Below, in pieces: positions 12,770-21,422 of a stretch of DNA of 21,422 nucleotides. The stretch covers positions 1-21,422 of IMG/VR virus record IMGVR_UViG_3300031774_000188; one strand, given 5' to 3'. Within the stretch, counting starts at the first letter, position 1. Each line of letters begins with the position of its first letter. Position numbers and translations under genes: made by a program. Below the pieces are notes generated by a model. It was not told where the DNA came from. It searched no databases and was given only the letters and a program-made list of their open reading frames with translations. This DNA is from a virus.

Positions 12770-15700
12770 TTAAGGACTATTCTCTTAGCTGCTTTCCTGT
12801 CTCTTTCTATCATCTCTTTTAGTAATAGAAGCTCTTGGAGACTTAAATCAGACATTTCTCCTGTTGATGTAAAAGCTTTTAAGTATTTTGATACTTCAGA
12901 TTTACTTTTATTTTTAGATATATCAAACATAACTTTTAGTTTTCTGTCTTCCCTTATAGGTGATGTTCTTAGTTCTCTTTTAGCTAATTCTCTAGCCCTC
13001 GACACTACTTTACCTACGACTTCTATTCTTTGCTTCAAAGACATCTTAGAAAAGTTTCCTGTTTTAAGTATTCTATTAGCTTCATCTTCTAAATATTTAA
13101 ACACAACTTGATTTAACCTATTATCAGCTTCAGGTACTTTAGAGTAAAAACCTGTTCTCCAATTAGGTCTTCCTATAGTATTAAACATTCTTTCTATTTG
13201 GCTGTGTTTAGGAACTTCCCTATAACCTACTAGCTTACCTGCTTGAACTCTAGCTTTTTCTTTTGTTGAAGCTCTGTGTTTCTCAGGTGTTAATTCTAAA
13301 CCTAAACCTTTAGCTATGTCTTCTACGTAGCGCATTGAGTCATTTAAAACTCTACTACCTTGTCTTCTATCAATACCTTCATATTCTTCTGGTCTTGTCA
13401 TTGCAAAGGCTACATTGAAAGGCTCTAGTGGTCTAGTTACACCAGATGCTACTTGTGACACGGATGATCCTATCACTCTTGCAGCTTCATCTTTAGCTAA
13501 CATAAAGTCTCCGTTAAAAGTAGCGTTAAGTAAATTATAGACACCCTTCTCATATGTTCCTAGCTGTCTGGTCATTTGCCCTAGTAGAAATTGATCTCCT
13601 ATAGTTGTCATTATTTCTTTAGGAACACCTTCTCCTCTTTTCATGTGAGCTACAACTCTACCTGCCATTTTAAAAGCAGAGTAAGGATAGTCGTATTGAT
13701 AACTTCTTATTTCTCCTGTGCTATCATCTCTGTCCTCATACCAAGCCAATCCTTCTGATAAGTTTTTCTCTTCTCTTAGTGCGTAAGCTCCTACTAAAGC
13801 TCCTCCTATAGAAGACTTTATTACGCTTTCAAGACCATCTTCTCTAGTGGTAGCTCTGCTAATTACGTTTCCTGCTTCATCCATTTTATCTCTAGCAAAC
13901 ATTTTATAAAAATTAAGACCTGCATTTAATGGAGACATCTCATACATAAACGCTATAGTGTTGTTAAAGAACTGACCAAACGGCATAGTCAAACCGACAA
14001 GGGGTACTTTTCTAAACTCTTCCATTAAAAATGCTCCTGCCTTAACAGGGTTAGTAAAGTCAGCTTTGCCTACATCACCAAACTTTTTAGAGAACACAGA
14101 TTTTAAAGTTCTATCTACAGCTTCAGCCTCTAATTTTACATATTCAGCCGAACTCATTTTTGTAAATACATCTTTACTATCTACAAAATCATTGTAGCTT
14201 TGTCCGTATCTTTTTCTTATGCCTTTATCTAAGTTATAGAAAAACTCTACAGACTTAGTAAGAACATCTTGTCCTTTAACTGCGAATAATTGTTGCATAA
14301 ACTCTGTGTACTTTTCAGCAGCTAACCCAAAAGGGTTTTCTTTAGGGTCAAAGTTAAATTGTTTTTTAGCAAACTCCGCACTTTCAACACCGCCTGTTCT
14401 GTAACGCATAAGATCACGCATTTCTTTATGTCGCACCGTCATATACGATTCTAATGCTTCAATAGTAGTCTGTGGGTCAAAAAGATTTCTTAACTTCCTA
14501 ACTTGGTTTGTGGCTAAACCTTTTATGTAGGTAGTCTTTTTATCTCTGTCTAACTTGTTTAATTGAGGTATAGCTAGAGTAGGAGTATATAGAACAGCTT
14601 TTATTAAGTCTGTAGTTGTTTGTAAAAATGAATAGCCACTCCAACCAGTTAAGTTCAATGCTGTAGTTCCAGGATGAGTAACTATGTTTCTTATAACTAA
14701 GTTCTGTACATATTGAGCTACATCTAGTGTTTTACGAGCTACATCAGAAACCATATTATCAAGTCCTACGTCATCAATTATATCCTGCATGGTTATATCA
14801 TCTATTTTGCCTCTGGCTCTCATAGTTAGTGCAGCTTGGCTCAAACCCTTCATAAATCTACCTGCCCTATTAGCCATAAAAGACATACGATCAGCAAAAA
14901 ATCTAAGTTTTTCTTCTTCTGTTAAATCAGATACTTCTTTACTTACGTAGCCTTTAACTTTAGCGTTGCCTAGTTTTTTAGTTGTAGAAAGTGATCCAGT
15001 TCTTGCATAATCTTGAAGTGCTTTATTATAATCAGGTATTAAACCTTTTAACCCTGTAAATTTAAAGTTTTCTTCAAATATACTATAAACTTCACCAAAA
15101 GCTCTTATGTCAGCATTACCTTGGATAGTACTAGCTAACCACTGTGTAATAGGACCATCACGATCCCTGCCCTGCCATCTTACACCACTTTCAAATAAGT
15201 TAGGAACAAAACCATTGTATACTTGACCTAGTTTTGGATCATCGTTTCCAAATAAAAACCGCAAGAAAAACTCTTCTTCTAGGTTTCCTCGCTCTATTTT
15301 TTGGTCCATGCCTCTTTTAGCTCTAGTTTTAATAAGCTCTTGTGACAGGGCTTTAGCACTATCCTTAAATGCTTTTCCTGACTTATTTAATAAAGCTTTT
15401 TGTGACGCTTTATACTTACCTTCTAGCTCCCTTGTAGGAGCTAAATGCGTATCTTTAGTAACTTTTCTAGTTCCTACAGAAGCTGCAGCAACGCTACCAC
15501 CAACAAGACCTCCTAACGCTGCAAGACCTGTTTGCAAGCCATTATAGTCTTCTTGTTGCATAGATTTTATCATACCGTTTTGGTATGCTACATCAATGCC
15601 CATGCTTAAAAGTGTGTCTGTTGCTGTTGCTCCAATAACTTCTTTCTTGTCAGCAGAGTTAGCTATAGCTTTTTTAACAAAGTCTGCAGTAGCTTTTTTA

Positions 15701-16272
15701 GCCTCTTTTTCTCCTACACCTAATGCTGTTTGTTTTTTCATAAAATTTAAAGCAGAAGCTTGTACTACTTTAGCTGTTGTTTTAGCTCCTACTCCTGCAA
15801 AAAAACGTCCTGCTCCAAAGCTAACTAAGTTAACAGGGTCTACAATAGCTGCTCTAAGATAATCACCTACACCATCTATTTTTTCTAAAAAAGTATTCTG
15901 GTCGCCAAAAACATTACCTAGTCTGTCAAACGTATTGTAAGCATTAGCTGCAATCATTCTGTCTTCTTCACTAGCTCTGCTTAACCAAGTTGTTTCACCT
16001 AAAGTAACAACAGATTGACCAGACCTAAATCGCCTCATCTTGTTTACAAACTTATCCACTACTTCTTTGTCAGTAGCGTCATCAAATTCACCTACACCGT
16101 AGCGACTTTTCATATATGATTTTATTTTGCGTAAAGAATCCTGATCCTCCACTAAATCACTAGGAGATAGTTTAGGTAGGTCTTCATTACTGTCAGGGAA
16201 AACTGGAGGTGTGCTAGGCATGGATGGAAAAGTATCTACACCTGTATACATAGGCTTGTTTAGTTTAACCAT
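12766..16272 (-). CDS. Large virion protein, probable internal/ejection protein (1168 aa)
   Basis: The largest gene in the window and the last of the minus-strand block. The product is mostly helical with an N-terminal proline-rich lead, then a segment (GQSVVTLGETTWLSRASEED) that I associate with large internal virion proteins of marine podophages. Alanine/glycine-rich patches around residues 145-160 and 235-270 (VDPVNLVSFGAGRFFAGVGA; LGGLVGGSVAAAS) could insert into or cross membranes. There is no peptidase or lysozyme motif that I can see. By size, position and composition it resembles the DNA-ejection proteins (T7 gp15/gp16 role), which form a conduit through the cell envelope. That role is inference. 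The ATG lies two bases after the previous stop, and the end overlaps the methyltransferase stop. Confidence 0.75.
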   Translation of the reverse strand: MVKLNKPMYTGVDTFPSMPSTPPVFPDSNEDLPKLSPSDLVEDQDSLRKIKSYMKSRYGVGEFDDATDKEVVDKFVNKMRRFRSGQSVVTLGETTWLSRASEEDRMIAANAYNTFDRLGNVFGDQNTFLEKIDGVGDYLRAAIVDPVNLVSFGAGRFFAGVGAKTTAKVVQASALNFMKKQTALGVGEKEAKKATADFVKKAIANSADKKEVIGATATDTLLSMGIDVAYQNGMIKSMQQEDYNGLQTGLAALGGLVGGSVAAASVGTRKVTKDTHLAPTRELEGKYKASQKALLNKSGKAFKDSAKALSQELIKTRAKRGMDQKIERGNLEEEFFLRFLFGNDDPKLGQVYNGFVPNLFESGVRWQGRDRDGPITQWLASTIQGNADIRAFGEVYSIFEENFKFTGLKGLIPDYNKALQDYARTGSLSTTKKLGNAKVKGYVSKEVSDLTEEEKLRFFADRMSFMANRAGRFMKGLSQAALTMRARGKIDDITMQDIIDDVGLDNMVSDVARKTLDVAQYVQNLVIRNIVTHPGTTALNLTGWSGYSFLQTTTDLIKAVLYTPTLAIPQLNKLDRDKKTTYIKGLATNQVRKLRNLFDPQTTIEALESYMTVRHKEMRDLMRYRTGGVESAEFAKKQFNFDPKENPFGLAAEKYTEFMQQLFAVKGQDVLTKSVEFFYNLDKGIRKRYGQSYNDFVDSKDVFTKMSSAEYVKLEAEAVDRTLKSVFSKKFGDVGKADFTNPVKAGAFLMEEFRKVPLVGLTMPFGQFFNNTIAFMYEMSPLNAGLNFYKMFARDKMDEAGNVISRATTREDGLESVIKSSIGGALVGAYALREEKNLSEGLAWYEDRDDSTGEIRSYQYDYPYSAFKMAGRVVAHMKRGEGVPKEIMTTIGDQFLLGQMTRQLGTYEKGVYNLLNATFNGDFMLAKDEAARVIGSSVSQVASGVTRPLEPFNVAFAMTRPEEYEGIDRRQGSRVLNDSMRYVEDIAKGLGLELTPEKHRASTKEKARVQAGKLVGYREVPKHSQIERMFNTIGRPNWRTGFYSKVPEADNRLNQVVFKYLEDEANRILKTGNFSKMSLKQRIEVVGKVVSRARELAKRELRTSPIREDRKLKVMFDISKNKSKSEVSKYLKAFTSTGEMSDLSLQELLLLKEMIERDRKAAKRIVLN

Positions 16273-16274
16273 GT

Positions 16275-17882
16275 TTATTTACCGTAGTCTTTTGCAAACT
16301 GTCCTAGAATCCTTACGTCAATGTTAGGATACTCTTCTATTAACTTAGTTCTTAAATAGCGGTCAAAGCCAAAATAGCTTGTTCCTTTGTACTTAATACC
16401 TTTTCTTGTTCCAGAGGATGAAGGAGAATTTTCTTTATAATACTCATACTCTTTTTTAAGAGTTTCAATATGTTTAGAAATACTAGCCTTTTCAGCATCA
16501 GATAAATCAGGCATTTTAATTCTAGCAGACTTCGCAGAACTAACAGGTTCTGCTCTGTTAAATATTGAAGTTAAGTTAGACTCTGGTGTTTCTAGTATTT
16601 TAACTTCTTCTTCATCCGTATCAGCCATTAATTCTTCTGGGTCTTTTTGTGCGTATTTGTATTTACCCTCTGACATTATAGCTGTTGTAGACGGTAAAAC
16701 ATCTTTAGTACCTTTAGCTCTATCAACGTCATCCTCGGTTACGTCTGCTGTCATGTATAAGTCTTTTAGGTATACTTTACTACCTGCTTTTAATTTGTCT
16801 TCTCTTATTAGTACATCTATACTTGCATTATAATCTTCTGAAGATGTGCCAGATATTACAGGTAATCCTCTTCTTTGCTCTATTAATTCTACAGTAGATT
16901 CAAACTGGTTTGGTGCAAGAGCTTTTAACTCATTATTACTTTCCCAATTAGGGTACAACTCTGCTATCTGCATCATTGCTTGCGTACCATATAAGTCAGT
17001 TAACTGACCAGTAGTGTAGCCTGTTAATATCTTATCTTCTGTATCTTCAGATATAACAACTCTGTTACCTAAATCTAATAAGTTAAAATCCTGTTGATCT
17101 ATAACACCTGCTGCCAGTGCTTCTTCTGCAGTACCATCAAAGTTATCCACTACTTTAAATACTCTATTGTAGTCTTTTACAACAGCAGTTTTTAGTAATC
17201 TGTTAAATGTTTCTGTTTGTAGGACGTTTTCAGTGGCAGAAGGAGCAGAAGGCAATTCACTATAGTTTATATTTATATTAGCCATCTCATCAGGAGTGTA
17301 GTCACCTGTAGTACCCATCTGATATAAGTCATATGTAGTTAAGTTATCAATCTCTGTCCGTTCTCTTAACTGTGCATCAATTCTGTCTTTCGCATTGAAA
17401 CCAAAAACGGATTGTAGCATATTATCTTCATCTTGTTGTGGATCAGGTGTATAATTCTGCATGTAAAGACCTGCTGCTCTTTCTATCTGTTGAGGTAATT
17501 TTAAAGCAAATCCATTATCATCAACAGGAGAAGCATAATCATTAGTTAAAGTAATAAGCTCATTAAGTCTGTTTGCTTTCATAGACCTACCATGCTCTTG
17601 TTCAAACTTATTAACAGAATCAAAGACAGTAGCTAACGCTGACGGATTACTAGCAAGGTAGCTTAAATTATCATCATCCATGCCTTTTGATTTTAAAGAG
17701 TTAGCCCATTGTAAATACTTAGCTGCTAGTGTCTTACGTTTTCTGTACTGGGTCATACCTGCAGTACGAGCTAATTCTTTTCTGCGATCACTTTCTGTTT
17801 TAGCTTCTTTAAATCTTTCTTTTATATCTGCAGCTTGACCTTCTAAAAAAGCTGTAGCAAAAGCTTGTGCATCAAAACCCAT
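16275..17882 (-). CDS. Probable virion/ejection protein (535 aa)
   Basis: No named family recognised. The product is hydrophilic, with a helical, lysine- and arginine-rich N-terminus (QAADIKERFKEAKTESDRRK) and an acidic middle. No signal or membrane segment is visible. It is flanked by the 1168-residue protein downstream and the 203-residue protein upstream, with the start codon directly after the upstream stop. Consecutive large helical genes of this type are the usual place for internal core proteins in T7-like phages, so a structural role is likely. The exact job is unknown. Confidence 0.75.
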   Translation of the reverse strand: MGFDAQAFATAFLEGQAADIKERFKEAKTESDRRKELARTAGMTQYRKRKTLAAKYLQWANSLKSKGMDDDNLSYLASNPSALATVFDSVNKFEQEHGRSMKANRLNELITLTNDYASPVDDNGFALKLPQQIERAAGLYMQNYTPDPQQDEDNMLQSVFGFNAKDRIDAQLRERTEIDNLTTYDLYQMGTTGDYTPDEMANININYSELPSAPSATENVLQTETFNRLLKTAVVKDYNRVFKVVDNFDGTAEEALAAGVIDQQDFNLLDLGNRVVISEDTEDKILTGYTTGQLTDLYGTQAMMQIAELYPNWESNNELKALAPNQFESTVELIEQRRGLPVISGTSSEDYNASIDVLIREDKLKAGSKVYLKDLYMTADVTEDDVDRAKGTKDVLPSTTAIMSEGKYKYAQKDPEELMADTDEEEVKILETPESNLTSIFNRAEPVSSAKSARIKMPDLSDAEKASISKHIETLKKEYEYYKENSPSSSGTRKGIKYKGTSYFGFDRYLRTKLIEEYPNIDVRILGQFAKDYGK

Positions 17883-18494
17883 CTATCTTCTCCTAGCCAT
17901 TAAGCCTCTAGGTGGCTCTTCCATAGGCATTTCTTCTTGTTCCATAGCTAGATCTTCTTTTTGTTCATCTGTAACCATTTCAACACCACTAGCCATCTCT
18001 GCTTGTTCATCAGGACTTGGCTTATCTTCTAGCATTTCCGCTACCTCTTCAAGTAAGTCTGTACCTGCATCTTTTTCTGAAGCTTCGTCTATTGATTTAC
18101 GCAATATATTCTTAAATACTTCTTCATTAGTTTCATTATCGCTGTCTTGTTTTTGAACTGGATGCTCTTTAACATTAATGTCTTCAACTTGAGCAGCAGC
18201 TAAAATATATTCATGTATTACAGGTGACACTATAAGACTTGCATCTACAGTGTGCATACCTTCCATAACACCTACACCAAGTATACTATCTACCATAGTA
18301 CTTAATGGGAAACCATTGTCTAATGCAGTAAATACGTCATCCATAACTCTTTGATCGCCTAACCTTGTTATGTAAAAATTCATAACATCAGAGACTTCAT
18401 TCATCTCAGGAGGACGCTCCCAAGCGTAGCCTTTAGGCTCTGTAGTTAGTGATTGCCCTGCAATAGGTGCTGTAAATGTATTAACTTCTTGCAT
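17883..18494 (-). CDS. Hypothetical acidic protein of the virion gene block (203 aa)
   Basis: The N-terminus has an ordered 'TFTAPIAGQSLT..PKGYAWERPP' type opening that I have seen in proteins of marine phages without known function. The middle (about 30-110) is a compact, possibly globular domain. The C-terminal half is very acidic with many Glu and Asp (NETNEEVFKN, EEMPMEEPPRG) and ends in RRR. The acidic tail could serve binding to a basic partner or act as a chaperone. It has an AGGAAAA ribosome binding site. Function unknown. Confidence 0.75.
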   Translation of the reverse strand: MQEVNTFTAPIAGQSLTTEPKGYAWERPPEMNEVSDVMNFYITRLGDQRVMDDVFTALDNGFPLSTMVDSILGVGVMEGMHTVDASLIVSPVIHEYILAAAQVEDINVKEHPVQKQDSDNETNEEVFKNILRKSIDEASEKDAGTDLLEEVAEMLEDKPSPDEQAEMASGVEMVTDEQKEDLAMEQEEMPMEEPPRGLMARRR

Positions 18495-18496
18495 TA

Positions 18497-19024
18497 TTAT
18501 GTTTTCCTAAATATGTTTCTCATCTGGTCATAAGCAGGTTGTATTAATGGACCTAATTCTCTTAGCTGTCCTAGACCAGAGCCACCAAGGTTTTGTAACG
18601 TATCTAGTATGTCAGGTATTAGACTTAAATCAGCTACCTTTCGTACTTTAATAACGTCACCTGCAGCTAACCTATCTTTATCTTTCATATCATTTAAAGC
18701 TAACATTTGACCTATTGTTGTGTTGGTTTTTTCAGCTATGTCTGTTAATGTGTCTCCTGCTTGAACAACGTAGTCTGTAGTTGCAACATCAGCACCCATA
18801 GTATTAGCTTCCATCTCGTACACTTTCTCTAATGCTTCTTGCACTTTAGATGTAACTTTTTTTATCTCTTTAGTGTCTTTAACTTCAGGAGCTTTTGCCA
18901 TTATACCTGATACAGCTTGTACTTTATCACCTTCTTCATCCACTACATTTTTAGTAGCAGCAAAAAAAGCTGCTTCTCTTAATCTATTAAGATTGTTTTT
19001 TCTTAAGATTGGATCTATAGCCAT
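18497..19024 (-). CDS. LysM-domain protein, probable virion-associated peptidoglycan binder
   Basis: The 175-residue product has a LysM domain at about residues 84-128: YVVQAGDTLTDIAEKTNTTI, then QMLALND and LAAGDVIKV. LysM modules bind the glycan chains of peptidoglycan. The N-terminal 80 residues are helical and charged. There is no signal peptide or catalytic domain, so it does not look like a lysin. Placed among virion genes, it may anchor the particle or ejected proteins to the cell wall during infection. That placement-based role is inference. The domain is clear. Confidence 0.85.
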   Translation of the reverse strand: MAIDPILRKNNLNRLREAAFFAATKNVVDEEGDKVQAVSGIMAKAPEVKDTKEIKKVTSKVQEALEKVYEMEANTMGADVATTDYVVQAGDTLTDIAEKTNTTIGQMLALNDMKDKDRLAAGDVIKVRKVADLSLIPDILDTLQNLGGSGLGQLRELGPLIQPAYDQMRNIFRKT

Positions 19025-19042
19025 TATTTCACCTTTTATACT

Positions 19043-21106
19043 TTAAAATGGAAGTCCATATTGAAACATACCACTTACAACAGCACTACCAAATTGCCCT
19101 AGCGCAGAACTAAAAGCTGTATCTCCTGCTTGTTCAGCATTTAAGTTAGCTTCCACTAGTCTTTGTCTTCTTTCAGCAGCAGCTTCAGCAGAAGCAAATG
19201 CGTAAGCCATAAGGTCACGCTCTTTCTGCCACACTTCGTCTAAACCTTTTTGTGTAAGACCGTTAGCTTGTAGAGCGTTTTGTCTGTTAGCTTCATTTGC
19301 AGTTTGATTGTTTATAGTAGCTAACTGCTGTCTCCATCTAGCGTTAGCTTGTGCTATGACTAGTTGGTTTTGTCCATTAAACTGATCTCGCTGATTATTA
19401 ATCTCCTGTTGAAATTTACTTAAAGCATTAGTTTCTCCTGCGTTAAACTGCTCCATAGCGTTAGTTTGAGAAGAGTTAAACTGCCCTACTGTAGTTGCTA
19501 AGTTCTCAAAGAACTGGTTAGTTTGATTTTCACTAGTAGCATTGAACTGAGAAGCTGCATTATTAGCAGCAGCGTCACTAAACAAAGACTGCACCATAGA
19601 CTGATTTCTAAACATATCAGCTTGCTGTGACATCTCTAAATTAGCCATATCCATTTGTAGAAAGTTCTGAGCGTTCTGTACTGCAGCTTGTTGTCTGTTG
19701 TTTAAGTTGGACATATCAGCTTGAGACATAGCTGCAGCTTGAGCCATTATAACTCCCTGTCTATTGTTTAAATTATTAAGATCAGCAGTTTGAGCAAGCC
19801 TAGCGTTCTCTAAAGCTATCTGTTGTTCAGCAGAGAAGTTCATATTCGCTATATCGGATACTTTAGATGCGTTTTGAACACGAGCTTGAAACTGTTGGTC
19901 AAACTCCATACCCATAAAGGTAGCTCTTTGTTGAGCAGCAAGCATAGCTCTTTGTTGTCTATTAGAAAGATTAGCAGCTTCAAACTGTGCCGTTGTCTGA
20001 GCATCAGCCATAGCTATAGGTAAAGCAGTCTCCATTGCAGCTTGTACTATAGCTTGTCCTGCCATAGATGAAGCTGATACTCCTCTTTGAGCCATAGCTG
20101 TAGTTGCTGCTCGTATAGCACCTGCAGCCCATGCAGGAGGCTGACCACCTTCAAACTGGGTCATTAGAGTAGATAGCTGTCCTTGAACAGTTGCAGCAGT
20201 AGATGGCGCACCTGTTGCAGCTTCTACACCTTCCGTAAACTGTGCGGCTGTTTGAGCATTAGCTGCTCCTTGTATCATTTCTCCTTGTTGAAGCTGTCTA
20301 GCTGCAGGAGATACTATTTGTGTACCTTGTGTTTCAGCAGCTTGTACGTTTTGTACGGCTAACTGAGCAGGAGCTTGCTGTGCTGCATCGAGTAAAGCTT
20401 GAGGTGTAACTTGACCTTGTGTTTTTTGTATGTCTAGTGCTGCTATGTTTTCTGCTGTACCTGCTGCTGTAGCTTGGGCTGCTGTAGTAGGAGTAGGAGC
20501 AGCAGTTTGTGCTGTTTGTCCAGTTGTAACTTGTGTAGTGGGTGCAACACCAAGCTGTCCTGTGCCTGTAGCAATATCCTGTGCTGTGTCAGGAGCTATT
20601 TGCTGTGTTTGTATAGGAGTAACACCTTCTGTAGGTGTAGAAATAGTCATGCCTACAGCTTCTGCTGCTGTCGGAGTAGCAGAGACACCAAAGGCAGAAG
20701 ACGCACCTGCAAGACCTGCCTGTGCCTGTGCCATCTTAGCGTTTTGTTGATTTATTTGGGAAACTACTAGACTACGCTGTTGGTCAGCACTACCGTCTGT
20801 AGGTAGCATTGCTAGTTGTTGTTGAAGGGTTGATAGCTTCTGTTGTTCTTCAGCCATCCTAGATTGTGCAGTATTTAGATTAGCTTTTGTTTGAGCAGGA
20901 GATCCTACGACTGAGCCTCCTTCTTGATACTTCTGTATGTACATACCCCTGTTAGCATTTACTACTTGTTCGGCTTTTCTTGTCATTCCTGCTAAATATC
21001 TTGCTGCAGCAGGGCTTCCAAAGTCTAAGCCTTTTTTATCTAACATCATTGCAACTTGCTGTGGGGTAAACCCTGCAAATTTACGCATAGGGATTTGTGC
21101 TTCCAT
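19043..21106 (-). CDS. Gln/Ala-rich repeat virion protein (687 aa)
   Basis: Three regions are visible. Residues 1-70 are a conserved-looking head (RKFAGFTPQQVAMMLDKKGL). Residues about 135-300 are low complexity, rich in Thr, Ala, Gln and Pro (GTGQLGVAPTTQVTTGQTAQ). Residues 378-619 are 22 uninterrupted 11-residue repeats, rich in Asn and Gln. The end is a helical, alanine-rich tail closing GMFQYGLPF. There are no cysteines that I can see and no enzyme motif. The composition and repeats suggest an elongated helical particle component, such as an internal core, tail or fibre-like protein. I cannot say which. It is the largest member of the block after the 1168-residue protein and has an AAAGG site in the end of the gene before it. 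Confidence 0.8.
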   Translation of the reverse strand: MEAQIPMRKFAGFTPQQVAMMLDKKGLDFGSPAAARYLAGMTRKAEQVVNANRGMYIQKYQEGGSVVGSPAQTKANLNTAQSRMAEEQQKLSTLQQQLAMLPTDGSADQQRSLVVSQINQQNAKMAQAQAGLAGASSAFGVSATPTAAEAVGMTISTPTEGVTPIQTQQIAPDTAQDIATGTGQLGVAPTTQVTTGQTAQTAAPTPTTAAQATAAGTAENIAALDIQKTQGQVTPQALLDAAQQAPAQLAVQNVQAAETQGTQIVSPAARQLQQGEMIQGAANAQTAAQFTEGVEAATGAPSTAATVQGQLSTLMTQFEGGQPPAWAAGAIRAATTAMAQRGVSASSMAGQAIVQAAMETALPIAMADAQTTAQFEAANLSNRQQRAMLAAQQRATFMGMEFDQQFQARVQNASKVSDIANMNFSAEQQIALENARLAQTADLNNLNNRQGVIMAQAAAMSQADMSNLNNRQQAAVQNAQNFLQMDMANLEMSQQADMFRNQSMVQSLFSDAAANNAASQFNATSENQTNQFFENLATTVGQFNSSQTNAMEQFNAGETNALSKFQQEINNQRDQFNGQNQLVIAQANARWRQQLATINNQTANEANRQNALQANGLTQKGLDEVWQKERDLMAYAFASAEAAAERRQRLVEANLNAEQAGDTAFSSALGQFGSAVVSGMFQYGLPF
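19250..19975 (-). repeat. 22 tandem 11-residue (33-base) coding repeats
   Basis: Within the 687-residue protein the sequence divides without gaps into 22 units of 11 residues, from ANLSNRQQRAM to QNALQANGLTQ. Asn is at position 2 in 15 units, position 3 is commonly Leu, Ala or Phe, and units 14-19 all begin with Phe. Similar units recur, for example NNLNNRQGVIM and SNLNNRQQAAV. The periodicity is protein-level and diverged at the DNA level, so it is not a recent tandem duplication. Eleven-residue periods suit a slightly right-handed coiled coil. Confidence 0.85.
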
Positions 21107-21111
21107 TTATT

Positions 21112-21342
21112 TTAACCTTTAATCAATAACTTATCTAACTTGTCTTCAATACGGTGCATAGCTTCGTGTACTGTTTTCATCTCTTCTTTAACGTCATCTC
21201 TTGAAGCGTACTCTTCTCTAGTCTTGTTTACAAGTATGTCTATGCGCTTTACCTCTGTAATTAAGCCTCTGAATGTCCAAAAGGCAGGAGCTATAACGAG
21301 TGTCAGTATTAAGTTCCAGAATAGTATAGGGTTAATTTCCAT
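21112..21342 (-). CDS. Small membrane-anchored coiled-coil protein (76 aa)
   Basis: The product has a hydrophobic N-terminal segment (residues about 6-24, LFWNLILTLVIAPAFWTF) followed by a charged heptad-like helix (MHRIEDKLDKLLIKG at the end). A single membrane span followed by a coiled coil resembles inner-membrane spanins and haemolysin XhlA-like or holin-accessory phage proteins. Homologous-looking small proteins with 'FW...AP.F......EVKRID.L.NKTRE' are widespread in phages from memory. A lysis or virion-maturation role is possible but not shown. The start shares a base with the preceding stop (TAATG), so the two genes are coupled. Confidence 0.8.
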   Translation of the reverse strand: MEINPILFWNLILTLVIAPAFWTFRGLITEVKRIDILVNKTREEYASRDDVKEEMKTVHEAMHRIEDKLDKLLIKG

Positions 21343-21422
21343 TATTTAAATGCGTCCTTCATTGCGTTTAACATATCGTCTATGCTAGGTGGTTTATCTT
21401 TTGGATCGTACTCACAGACCAC
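21342..21422 (-). CDS. 3' end of the next minus-strand gene (partial)
   Basis: Twenty-six codons and a TAA stop are visible, open to the window edge, ending VVCEYDPKDKPPSIDDMLNAMKDAFK read as VVCEYDP, KDKPPSIDDM, then LNAMKDAFK. The stop overlaps the next ATG in a TAATG junction, which supports the frame. The short acidic and proline-containing end gives no family. Confidence 0.65.
   Translation of the reverse strand: MVCEYDPKDKPPSIDDMLNAMKDAFK

Noticed and set aside
20430-20770. Plus-strand frames rich in Ala, Val, Cys and Ser
   Set aside because: They are antisense to the low-complexity Thr/Ala/Gln/Pro region of the 687-residue protein. The biased composition is a mirror of that repeat-rich sequence.
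19043-21106. Possible CRISPR or DNA tandem-repeat array from repeated triplet-rich sequence
   Set aside because: The periodicity is in the protein at 11 residues. The DNA units are too diverged and there are no spacers, so it is neither a CRISPR nor a simple DNA repeat.

Overview
This window is part of the genome of a tailed double-stranded DNA phage with a podovirus (T7-like) replication plan. It is AT-rich and gene-dense. There are no rRNA, tRNA or CRISPR features and no gene-free stretch over 300 bases. The best match I can make from memory is the marine HMO-2011-type podophage group, first described on a SAR116 alphaproteobacterium. The key marker is a family A DNA polymerase with a partial DnaJ-type zinc-finger segment between its exonuclease and polymerase domains. 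A tyrosine integrase, a cobalamin-dependent (class II) ribonucleotide reductase and virion genes on the opposite strand also fit. A marine alphaproteobacterial host is therefore likely, but this is inference.

Layout. Bases 1-808 (+) hold a string of very small genes. Bases 781-6261 (+) hold the integrase and replication genes: tyrosine recombinase, zinc-finger/Toprim primase, a GIY-YIG/T5orf172-like nuclease, DnaB-like helicase and DNA polymerase. These genes overlap by a few bases and probably form one operon. A near-perfect sigma70-type promoter (TTGACA, 16-base spacer, TATAAT) overlaps the end of the polymerase gene and should drive the next block. Bases 6309-12769 (+) hold two proteins without assigned families (one a candidate ssDNA-binding protein), a Cas4-like Fe-S nuclease, a T7 endonuclease I-like resolvase, a DUF3310 protein, a MazG-like NTP pyrophosphohydrolase, the class II ribonucleotide reductase, an Rmf-like small protein and a DNA adenine methyltransferase-like protein, with several small hypothetical genes between them.

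The methyltransferase gene meets the minus-strand block tail to tail, and the two stop codons overlap. Bases 12766-21422 (-) carry what looks like a virion or DNA-ejection module: 1168, 535, 203, 175 (LysM) and 687 residue proteins, a 76-residue membrane-anchored coiled-coil protein, and the end of one more gene. The 687-residue protein contains 22 uninterrupted 11-residue repeats.

Together the plus-strand genes can degrade or recycle host DNA, make and police dNTPs, copy the phage genome, resolve branches and possibly integrate. The minus-strand genes look like late particle genes. Terminase, portal and capsid are not in the window. No phage RNA polymerase gene is visible, which fits use of host sigma70-type promoters.
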